Below, one piece after another: positions 18,501 to 30,500 of a DNA stretch of 64,000 nt (positions within the stretch are counted from its first letter, which is position 1; each line of letters opens with the position of its first letter). The position numbers were made by a program, and so were the translations under genes. The DNA is from Thermoguttaceae bacterium (lineage in GTDB: Bacteria; Planctomycetota; Planctomycetia; Pirellulales; Thermoguttaceae), in NCBI GenBank assembly GCA_017441605.1, contig JAFRXD010000012.1:23050-87049 (forward strand). Reading direction: 5' to 3'. Below the pieces are notes generated by a model that searched no databases, was not told the origin of the DNA, and saw only the letters and a program-made list of their open reading frames with translations.

Positions 18501-21500
18501 TCTCGGCGGCGTCGACGAAGTCGGGGTCGGTTCCGTATTGAACGAGGTAACCCAGCGCGTCGTCGACGTTTTCGATCTCAACGGTCGCGCCGGAGGCGGA
18601 GCTCGCGACGGCGATTCCCGGGCGCGGGAGTTTCGTCTCGATCGCGACGGGCGGATCGATCGTCAGGCGATAATCGGCGGCGCGTCCGTCGGGGCGCGCG
18701 TTGGAAACTTTGATCCAGTACTCTCCGGAAGGAAGGTTATTAAAGGAAACGCGGGCGGTTCCGGTCGCTCCGCTCGCGGAAGCGACTTTTCGTCCTCGCG
18801 CGTCGTAAAGATCGACGGTTAGCGACGTCCCGTCGCGGGACTGCGCGTAGTCGACGCGCGCGAAGTTCTCCTCGCCGCCGGTCGCGACGGTCGAGAGCTT
18901 GAACCAGTCGACGTCGGAGCCGGAGCTTAGCCCGAGATCGTAAGCGATCGCGCTCGTCAGGGTTCCGAGCGCGGCGGCGTCGGCGCGCGAATCGTTCGGT
19001 TCGAGCGCGTCTGGCAGCGCGTCGGTCGTCGGGATCCATTCGGCGCTCTCCCCTTTCGTTCCAACGCAATCGCGGGTCCAGACGGAAGAAATACGCCCGA
19101 GCGCCTCGGCGCGAACGCGGAAATAGAGGGTCGCGTCGGCGGGAACGCCGGTCAAGGTCTTCGCGCCGGGCGAGTTATAGGTAACGGACGAATAATTGGC
19201 GAAGGTCGGATCGGTTCCGTAGTCGAGAACGTACCGCTCGGCGCTTTCGTCTTTCGCGGCGATTTGGAGGGTAACGGAGGTTCCCGCGCGACTCGCCTCA
19301 ACGCTCGGGGAATCGAGACGCCGCTCGTTCGCGCCTTGGAACTCGTAAGCGCCCAAGTCGATGGCGCGGTAGAACCGGTCGGCGCCGTCCAAGTCGACGC
19401 TCAATTCGACTGGGAAGTTCGAGGAATCGCCGCGATCAACGAGCTGACTATTGAGCGCGGGGCGATAATCGCCTCCCTCGAAGTCCTCGAAGAGGGGCTC
19501 CAAGCGGGAGTAGCCGTAATTAACGACGCCGGTTTGGGATTCGTTCGACCAGTCGTCGAACGAGGAGAGGGAGTTGCGACCGAGAACAAGGGTCTCGGGG
19601 TCGGAGCGACGAAGATCGTCCTCGGAAACGCCGTTAAGGATAACGATAGCGTTGTCGAACGAGAATTTGTCGGCTTGCCCAAATCGCTGGAGATAAGCGC
19701 CGTCCCCGGCGGCGATTTCGGTCGCGGAGGCGGCGAATGCGTCGACGGAGTTTGCGACGACGGTCGCGTTGACGAGGGACAAGGCGCGCGCGGCGTAAAC
19801 GCCGCCCCCTTGGGACGTCGCGGTCGCGTATTGGGACGAGCCGTAGGAAACGGCGCTCGCGGTATTTTGAGAGATTTCGCAGTTGGTCGCGATAAAACTG
19901 GCGCCGACGAAGTTCGAGTAGACGCCGCCGCCCTGCGCGGTCGCGCTCCACGTCGAGGTCGTTTCAACGGAGTTTGCGACGATCGAGCAGTTCGTTAAAG
20001 AGGCGTCGCGAGTCGAGTCGGCGTAAACGCCGCCCCCTCGGGCGACGGCGCCGGTATCGGAGCCGGGGACGCGCGCGACGTTATTGTAAATCGTCGCGCC
20101 GTCGACGCTCGCGGCGCCGGAGAGGTAAAGCCCGCCTCCCATCGCCAAGTAACCGCTCTCGGCGATATTGTCGCGAACGAGGGCGTCGGCGAGGGTCAGT
20201 TTGCCGCTCGAATAGATCGCGCCGCCGGACTCCGATTGGTTCGCGATCAGCGAGCAACGCTCGGTTACAGAAAGGTCACCTTCGGAGTAAATACCACCGC
20301 CGAAGGAATAGGACTTGTTTTCCCTAAGAATCGTATCGTTGGCGATCTCGACTTTCGCGCCTTGGGAGACATAAATCGCGCCTCCTTTCTGACGCGCGAT
20401 GTTGTCGATAAATCGCGAATTGTCGACGGTCAGCGACCGGACGGCGAAAACTCCGCCCCCGTAAGAGAACAACGCGCTGGCGGACGAGGAGTTGGGAGAT
20501 GCGAAGAGGCTCTCGTTGGCGCGGACGTCGCAGTCGATTAGGGTCGCCGCCCCGCTCGCGTAAAGCCCCGCGCCGTAGGAATGGGCGACGTTTTGGGCTT
20601 TGGCGCTCGTTTGATTTTCGGCGATTACGGTCTCGCGCGCGGTCAGCTCGCCGGTCGCGTAAATCCCGCCGCCGAACGCGTAAGCGGTATTGGCGCACTC
20701 GGGGGTGGAGGCGGAGTTTTCGACGACGACGCAACGGTCGAGCGTCAGAGCGCCCCGCGCGGAAATTCCGCCGCCGAGGCTATAAACCGGCGCGTAGGTC
20801 GAGCTCGGCTCATTAAACGCTTCGTTCCCGGTTACGACGCAACGGGTTAGGTTCGCGTCGACGCCCTCGGCGACGAGAACCCCCGCGCCCTCGGACGCTT
20901 TGCCGCCGGTAATCGCGAGCCCGACAAGGGTCGCGCTCGCGGTCAGGTTGAAGACGCGCGAGACGCCTTCGGTCGTAACCGTTACGCCCGGGGCGCTCGC
21001 CGAATCGTCCCAACAAGAGGACGCGTCGATCGTTATCGCCTTATCGACGATCAGCTCGCTTTGGAGAACGATTTCGTCCCCCGGTTCCAAATCGACGAAA
21101 ATCGTTTCTCCGTCGTTCGCGCGCTCGACCGCGTAGCGCAACGAGCCGTTGCGTCCGGTATCGTCGGTTCTGTACACGACTAATCGCGAATCGCCGACCG
21201 CTTCGGTCGTCGCGTTGGCGGACGTCGACCAAGCGGACTCCCCTCGCCCCGGCGCGGTCGCCTTGACGCGGAAGTAATAAGTCGAATCGGGATCGAGCCC
21301 CGAAATCTTTTGCTCGCCGGGGTTCGCGAACGTCTTCGACGCGGCGGAGGCGAAACTCGGTTCGGTTCCGTATTCGACGACGTAGCTCTTCGCGCTCGCC
21401 GAAGCGCCGATATTAAGGGAGATCGCGCTGGACGACGCGACGGTCGCGGCGATCGTCGGGGCGGCGAACGCGGTGGTCGCGGGTACGACGAGCCAATCGG

Positions 21501-24500
21501 AATCGCCGGCGAAGTCGTCGTAAACGACTCGCGCCATAACGCGCAAGTAGTAGAGGGTTCCCGGGGTTAGGCCTTCGATTCGCTTCTCGCCCGGGGCGTC
21601 GAAATTGAGCTCGGTCGCGTTTTCGGGGGCGAAAGTCGCGTCGGTTCCGTATTGAACGACGTAATACTCGGCGCCGCTAAGCTCGTCGAGGACGAAGGAC
21701 AAGGCGCCGCTCTCGACGGCTAGCGCGGAGATCGTCGGACTCGGCAGCGCGGTCTTGGCGTCGATCGGGGTGGAAGGCTCGGAATCGCCGTAGCCGGAAG
21801 CGGTCGCCTTGACGCGGAAGTAGTAGGTGGCGCCCGGGGTTAGGTCGGAGATCGTCTTGACGCCGGGGGCGTTGTAGGTCTTGGTCGCGGCGGACGCGAA
21901 GCTCGGATCGGTCGAGTATTCCAGGAGATAGCGAGTCGCGCGCCCGCTCGAACCGACGCGCAGGGTCGCGGATGTAGGCGACGTCGCCTCAATAACGAGC
22001 GCGGGCGTCTCGAGCGCGGTCTTGGCCTCGACGCGACCGGTCGACCAGGTCGAGACGTCCCCGGTCGCGGCTTTGGCGCGAACGCGGAAGTAATAATTGG
22101 TCGCGGGGGTTAGGCGCGGGATCGTTCCCTGCCCGCTCGACGAGAAGACGCGGCGCTCGGGGGTTTTGAACTCGGGGTCCATGCCATATTCGACTTCGTA
22201 GACTTCGGAGCCGGGGACGGCGCCGATATTAACGGTCGCGGAGTCGGCGGTCGTCGAGGCGATCGAAACGCTCGGCGCGGCGAGACCGACGGCGGTCGTC
22301 TCAAAAACTTGGAATCCGAACCCGTCGGGGGCGGGGTTCCAGTCGGAGTCGCTCACCCCCGCGGTCGCCGACTTCGCCTTAACGCGGAAATAGTACGTCG
22401 TACCGGACAAGAGGTTGTCGAAGGTCAGGTTTTCGAACTCGGTTCGAATCCAGCCGCCGGTCTCGGTCGTTACCAACTCGCCGCTCCAGGTCGAATTTCG
22501 CGACGGATCCCCCTCGGGGAAGTTCGGAGACGTCGAGTACTGAACGATATAGCTCGAGGCGACGGACGTCGCGCGGAAGTTCGACTCGCTAATCGAGAGG
22601 GTAATCGAGCCGGAGGTCGATTTCTCGACGAAGAGGGTCGGGGCGCCGAGGGCGTCGCGAACGAGATTGCACGTTCCAAATCCAAAGCTCGAATCGCGAT
22701 AGATAGGAAGGGCGCTCGTCTTGGGCGCGGAATTTTTCGGCGCCGCGCTCTTCGGCGCGGGTCCGGAAACGGTCGGCTCGACGGCGGACGCCTTGACGTA
22801 GAAGAAATAGGTCGTATCGCTCTTCAATCCGGAGATTTGGCGCATAATCGCCTGGGCGCCGTTGGGGACGATCTCGAAAGACGTCGCGCCGCTCGGCAGG
22901 GTCGCGCTATTCGGGTCGAACGCGAAGTCGGCGTAGAGAACGACGAATTTCTTCGCCTCGGAAATCGAGTTGATCGAAAGGATTACCGACGACTCGCTCG
23001 CGTAGCTAAAGGAGAAAACGGGGGTCGGCAAGTCGGTCGTCGCGTCGAGACGGTTCGACCAGGCGGAGTCGTCGCAAGCCTCGGCGGTCGCCTTGACGCG
23101 GAAGTAGTAGGTCGACGCGGCGCTTAGCCCGGTTATCGTCTTCGTCCCCTCGCTCGCGAACGCTTGGGAGGTAACCGGGGCGTCGGAGTACTCGAATTTC
23201 GGATTGGTCGAGTACTGGAGAACGAACGAGCCGTCGAAACCGTCGGGATAGTCGAACGTTAGGGAGACGGACGAGGCGTCGATCGTCTCGATCGCGGTCA
23301 GGACGGGCGCCTCGAGATTCGTGGTCGCGCGGACCTCCTCGGTCGACCAAGCGCTCGCGTCGAACTCCTCGGCGATCGCCTTAACGCGGAAGCGGTACGT
23401 CTTTCCGGCGGTCAGCCCCGAGATCATTTGAGCGCCGGGCTCGGCGAAGGAGACGGTCGTCGTCGAGGGATCGCTTGCGCTAAATTCCGGGTCGGTCGAG
23501 TATTCGACGACGTAGCCGGTCGCGCGCTCGACCGCGCCGATCGCGAGGGTCGCGGTCGAGGAGGTCTTGTCCTTAACGGCGATCGCGGGGGTCGCGAGAT
23601 TCGTGGTCGCGTCGAGATTGGTCCAAAGGGAGTCGGCGCCCCCGGTTTCGGTCGTCGCCTTAACGCGGAAATAGTAAGTCGTCGCGGGAGTTAGCCCGAC
23701 GATCGCCTTGTCGCCGGGGGAGAGGTAACCGCGGGTCGTTACGGAGGCGTTGAGGTTATTGAACTCGGGGTCGGTCGAGTACTGAAGCTCGTAGATCGTC
23801 GCGCTTTGGACGGCGCCGATCGAGAGAGCGATCGAGGAGTCGTCTTTCGCGGCGACGCTCAGGGTCGGGGGCGCGAGGGCGGTGGTCGTCTCGATTTCGG
23901 TCGACCAAGCGCTTTCGTCGTAGTTCGTCGCGGTCGCCTTAACGCGGAGGTAGTAGGTCGTGCCGCAGGTCAAGCCGGTAAAGGAGTCGATCGCCGTTTG
24001 GTCCTCGAGCGCGGGGACGGTTCGCTCGGCGACGGGCGTCGCAAAGCTCGCGTCGGTCGCGCATTGGACGACGTAGGTCCCCGCCTTCTCGACCGGGGCG
24101 ATCGCGAACGAGATCAAATCGACGTTCGTTTCGGCAACGGAAAGGACGGGCGTCGCGAGATTGGTGGTCGCGGCGAGATAGTTCGATCTAGCGGAATCGC
24201 CAAATTCTGCGGAGGACGCGACGACGTAGAAGTAGTAGTCGGTAGCGGAACGGAGACCGGTTATCGTTTGTTCGCCGGGGACGTAGAATGTTTTCGACTC
24301 CTTACCCGACGAGAACTGCTCGTCGAGGGCGTAGACGATCGTGTACTCGGTCGCCTTCTCGACGGCGCCGATCGAAATTGTTACGGAGTCCGAGGTTTTT
24401 GCGACAATCGCGCGAGTTGGGGTCGCGAGCAAGGTCGTCTCTTTGACCTCGGAACTCGACCACGAACTTTCGTCGAAATTGTCTGAAGTCGCTTTAACGC

Positions 24501-27500
24501 GGAAGTAGTACGTTGTCGCGGCGTCCAGCCCGGAGATTAGTCTCTCGCCCGACGCGGCGAAGGTCGCCGTTCGCGTCGCGGCGGAAGGAAACGACGGATC
24601 GGTCGAGTATTGAATCGCGCATCCGGTCGCCTCGGCGACTTCTCCAACCTCTAGGATCACCGAATTACCGGTTCTACTGTTTGACTTGACGGCTAACGAG
24701 GGAGTCGCGAGCGTCGTAGAGATTTCGGAATAACCCCATTCGGAAACCGTCGATTCGTCCTCCGCAATCGTCCGGACTCTGAAAGTGTAGGTTGTCGCCG
24801 GCTGCAAACGGTTGACGAGGAGACTTGGCGTCGACGCGGTTATTTGGGTTCGCACGCCGGGATACGCGACCTCCCAATACCAAAGTTCGTAGTTTTCGTT
24901 TTCCCAGTAACCGACGTCGTTCAGAGACAAGGAGATTGTCGAGGCCGTCTTCGAACCGTAGGAGAGGCTCGGAATCGCGACGCCGGTTCGCGCGTCAACA
25001 ACGCTCGACCAAGAACTGTCGTCGAAGCCGTTCGCGGTCGCCTTAACGCGGAAATAGTAGGGAGTCGAGGGAATCAAGCCGGAGATCGTTTGTTCTGCAG
25101 ACTCCGCGATTTGCGAGACGGAGAACGTTTTTGTAGACGAGGAACCAAAGGTAGGATCGGTCGAGTATTCCACGGCGTAGTTCGTCGCTCGGTCTACCGC
25201 GCCGATTACCAAAGTCGCCGAATTCCCCGAGGTCGACTTACAAAGCAAAGCGGGAGACGCGAGATTCGTCGTCGCGCTAGTCGCGCTCGACCAAGCGCTG
25301 TCGTCCCATATTTCCGAGGTCGCCTTGACGCGGAAATAGTAGGTCGTCGCGGGATCCAAATGAGAAATCAAGGCAGTTACCGCGCTCGTTCCCGACGTGG
25401 CGAGCGTCGCCTCGCCTCCACCTAACGCAAAGGTCGGGTCCTTCGAGTACTCGATCGAGTAGCTCGTCGCCCTATTTACGTTGTCGACGAGAGTCGGCGA
25501 AATCGTGAGCACAATAGAATTGACCGTTTTAGTTCTATAATCAATCGCGAGGAAGGGGGTGGCAAGATTGGTCGCGATCGCGACGGAGCTTGACCAAGAA
25601 GATTCGATCCCGTCGGAAAGAATCGACCTAACGCGGAAGTAATACGTCGCGGAGGGAACCAAATCGGTTATCGTTTTATCGCCCGGTTCGCCGTAGGTTA
25701 CAAAGACCGCGTTGGACGCAAAGTCGGAGCTCGTCGAATATTCAAGAATGTAAGAGGTCGCATCGTCGATCGCACCGATCGCGACCTCTATCGAATTGTC
25801 GGTTTTCGACTTATAAGCGAGTGTGGGAGCGCGGGCGTCGGTTATGGCGACAACGGGGGTCGACCAGGCGCTCGCGTCAAAGCCGGTCGCCGTCGCCTTG
25901 ACGCGGAAATAGTAGAGCGTCGCGGCTTGCAAACCGGAGATCGTTGAATCACCCGGTTGACGGACGATCGCCAAAGCCGACTCGAACGACTCGCTTGTCG
26001 AGTATTCGATCGCGTAATTTTCTCCCTGATTCACCGAACCTATCGTTAGGGTTATCGAATCGACGGTTTGGTTTTTCACCGCAATGGACGGAGTCGCGAG
26101 ATTTGTCGTTGCGACCACTTCGGCGGAGGGCGCGCTCGCGCCAAAGAGAGTCGAAGTCGCCTTAACGCGGAAGTAATATATCGTCGCGGGGCTCAAACCG
26201 GTTATTGTCTTTTCCCCGAAACCGTCGAACGTCTTTGACGAAACGGACGCGAACGCCGGACTCGTAGACCACTCGACCGAATACCCCTCGGCGCCCATTA
26301 CCTCGCCGATAGTCAATCCGACCGAATACGCGGTTTTTACGTTTGCTTTGATTTGAAGAGAAGGCGTCGCGAGTTTCGTCGTCGCGGCGATTATCGTCGA
26401 CCAAGGATAGATCCACCCCGAGGAGGTCGCCTTAACTCGGAAGTAATAAGTCGTCGCGGCGGACAAACCGGAAATCGTCGCATTGCCAAACGTCGCAAAC
26501 GTCTCGGTCTCGAAAGAATCGAATTCGGGGTCTGTTCCGTATTCGACGACATAACTCGTCGCGTTTACGATTTCGCAGATCGCGAGGACGATCGCGTCGG
26601 ACGTCGCTTCGACAAGGGTCGGTTCTTGCGATTCGGAAAGAGTCGTCTCTTGAAGAGACGTCCATTCGGAATCTCCATACCCCCTAGCGGTAGCTTTGAT
26701 GCGGAAGTAGTAACGCGTCCCGGGAAGAAGATCGGAAATCGTCGCGTTGCCGAACGTTGCGAACGTTGCGCTCGAAGAGTCGGCAAAGTCGGAGTTAGTA
26801 GAGTATTCGACGACGTAGCTCGTCGCGTCTTCGACTTCGCCAACGTCGAGAACAACTTCGTCGCTCGTCGCGGAAACAACTTCGGCAGACGGAGAATCAA
26901 GTTGTTCCATTCCGTTAATTACCGTCGTTCCAACTAACTCGCCGTTTTTGAAATACGAAAACGTTATCGGATCGGTCGCTGTATCGAGGTTTGTCCACCT
27001 ATAAATAATTCTATACGAAGAGGAATACTCGGACCAACTAGTAAAACGATTCGTGTACGAATAACTGGAACCATTTCCGTCGACGACGCTTACCGAGTCC
27101 CATTCGTTTGTCTGGTAAACATTGAATTCGTTTATGCTCGAACGATCCATTGAGACCGTTTTCAGAGACGAATCGAAATAGAACAATTTCAAGTTCGGAC
27201 AATTAGAAAGATCAAGACTTTGGAAACTGTTTCCTTGGCATTCGAGTATTACCAGTTCCGGACAATTGGAAACGTCGAGACTCGTTAAATTATTGTCGTA
27301 ACAAAAAAGATATTTTAAATTACCGCACCCAGAAACGTCAAGTTCGTTTAGATCTATTCTTTCGCAATAGATCGTGTGCAAAGCGACGCATCCAGAAACG
27401 TCCAACTTTTGACATTTGACATTGGCATCGCTCGCGTCGGAAAAAACGATTGTTTCCAACGCGTCGCAAGAGGTTGGAACAACGATAGATTCATAATTAC

Positions 27501-30500
27501 CGTTCTTAATCAACACGTGATACAAACGTCTCGATTCGTTCCAATAGACCCCTTCGCTCGTCGCCGTTAAGCCGACACTTTCGAGAAAAGCGAGATCGTC
27601 CTCGTCGTAATACGAGGCGGTTCTGGCGTCGAAGGGACTCGACCACTCACTAGCCGCGTATCCGAACGCAGTCACCCTAATACGGAAATAGTAAGTCGTC
27701 GCCTCGGACAGCCCCGAAATCGTTACGTCGCCCGGTTGGCAAGCTATTGAGGTCGCCGAAGCGAACGATTCGTCCGTCCCGTATTCGAGGACGTAATTTG
27801 TTCCTCGAGCGACCTCCCCGATCGTTAGGGTTACCGAAACGTCCGTTTTGCTTTTCAACGCGATCGTCGGAATCGCGAGAATCGTCGTTGCTTCGACTCC
27901 GACCGTCGACCAAGGGCTGTCGTCGAACCCGGTCGAGGTCGCCTTGACGCGGAAATAGTAGGTTGTTGTCGGGAGCAGTCCGGTAATAGTCGCCAAGCCG
28001 GGAGTCGCGAACGTTGCGGTCGAAAAGTCGGCAAAGTTGGGGTCGTCTGAATATTCGACTATGTAGTTCGCCGCATTTTCGACTTCGGCTATGTCGAGGA
28101 CGACCTCGGCGTCCGTTGCGGAAACGAGAGCGACCGTCGGAGAATCGAGAACGCGAGGACCGTTTATGACAGTCGTTCCCACCGGTTCTCCATTTTTAAG
28201 AAACGTGATTACGAAAGATGATGGAAAACTATTAAAGTGCCCTCCCCACATCGTCGGGTATCCCTTCATAAAGGGGACTGTGTTTCCGTTGCCGTCGCTT
28301 CTTACAACGGAATCGTACGCGTCCGTATAGTAGACGCCCTCCGCCTTGTCGGAACAAAGACTAAGAGCGAATAAATCGTTGGGAACCCAAATGTAAGGAA
28401 TATCGTTTGCGATAATGAGCTCGAGACAGTTTGCTTTTATGTTGGTTAGATCCAAGTATTTGATGTTTGTATTATAGATTACTAGCGAGAAGAAAAATTC
28501 GACTTTATCTGAAATCTCAAGCTTTGTTAGCTTGTTGTTGGGGCATATGAGATTTGACAATTTCTCGCACTGAGAAAAATTAAGCTCGGTCAGATTAACA
28601 CAAGAACACTTGATCGTCCTTAAATTCGCGCATCCATTGAGATCTAACTTTTTCAAAGAATCGCATTCTATTTCTACGACCATCCTCCAGGAATCGACTA
28701 TGGTCAATTCCACGAGTCGTCCCTCGTCGTTCCAAACAACTCCATCGCTTGTCGCGGTCAGTCCAAAACCTTCGATGATCGCAAGATCGTCCGCATTGTA
28801 AGTTACGACAGTTCTTGCTTCGAAAGGACTCGACCACTCGCTTTCCTCGTATTCCGTTGAGGTGGCTTTGACGCGGAAGTAGTAGGCCGTCGCGTTGGAC
28901 AAACCGGTAACCGTAACGTCCCCCGATTGGCAGACTTTCGTAGCGGTCGAGGTAAACGATTCGTCCGTCGCGTATTCGAGGACGTAGTTTATTCCTTGGG
29001 CGACGGCGCCTAGCGTTAGGGTTATCGAATTGGTCGTTTTCGTTTTCAACTCAATTGTCGGCGTCGCGAGGCTCGTTGCCGCAACGATCCTCGTCGACCA
29101 AATCCCGTCCCATTCCGGCGCGGTCGCCTTGACGCGTAAGTAATAGGTCGTTGCGGCCGACAAACCGAAAATAGTCGCGTTGCCAAACGTCGCGAACGTC
29201 TCGGTCTCGAAAGAACCGAACTCGGGGTCGGTTCCGTATTCGACGACGTAGCCCGTCGCGCCCTCAACCTCGCCAATTGCGAGGACGATCGCATTGGACG
29301 TCGCTCCGACTAGGGTCAGTCCCCCAGCGTCCGCGAGAGTCGTCGCCTCGAGCGTCGTCCAGTCGGAATCGCCAAAACCGGTCGCGGTCACCTTGACGCG
29401 GAAGTAGTAGCGCGTCCCGGGAAGAAGATCGGAAATCGTCGCGGCGCCGAACGTTGCGAACGTTGCGGTCGAAGAGTCGGCAAAGTCGGAATTAGTAGAG
29501 TATTCGACGACGTAGCTCGTCGCGTTTTCGACTTCGCCAAAGTCGAAAACAACGGAATCGGTCGCGATCGCGCCGACCGAAACTTCCGGATTTGCGAGTT
29601 GCTCAATATCGTTAATGCTCGTTGTTCCCACTAACCCGCCATTTTTACGGTACGTAATAGTAATGGGATCCGTCGCGGTATTGAGCCCTCGGACTGTGCG
29701 GTAAACGTACCCGCCCGTATCAATACGACCGATAATCGGTTGAGAACCTGATACAACAGAAACTTCGATGGAATCCCAATCTTCACAAGTCCGAACATAA
29801 AGAGACCCGATACTCTCTCTTTCCTCGCTTAGGGTAAGTTTTCTGACACTGTAATCAATGTACAAAGATACTAGATTTACGCAGTTTGAAACGTCGAGTT
29901 CCGTTAAAGAATTACCGTGGCACTCAATTACGACAAGATTATCAAGACCTGATAAGTTAAGATCTGTTAGACTATTGTTGTGACACTCAATTCTGGCGAG
30001 ATTCTCACAGCACGTTATGCTCAAATCTGTTAGGTTATTGTCGTCACACTCAATATACGAGAGCATTGCGCAATTTGACACGTTCAAGAGAGTTAGTTTG
30101 TTATTCTTGCAATTCAATCCTCTCAGTTTGCCAAAACCTGAAACGTCCAATTCACAAAGATTGTTGTTCCTACACCACAAGTATTTTAGGTTATCACAAC
30201 CTGTAAACAACAATTCCTCTAGATTATTGTTAGGACATTTTAACAACTCCAAATTAGCACACCTAGAAACGTCCAACTTCGTCAAAGCAGTGCAGTTCTG
30301 TATTTCAACGTTTGTAAGAGCAGAATCCGCAAGAGTTAGTTCCGCGAGTCTTCCTTCGTCGTTCCAAACGACTCCTTCGCTCGTTGCCGTTAGTCCAAAA
30401 CCTTGAACGACCGCAAGGTCGCTCGAGTTATAAGAAACGATAGTTCTCGCTTCAAATGGACTCGACCATCCGCTCTCGTCGTGTCCGGTCGCGGTCGCTT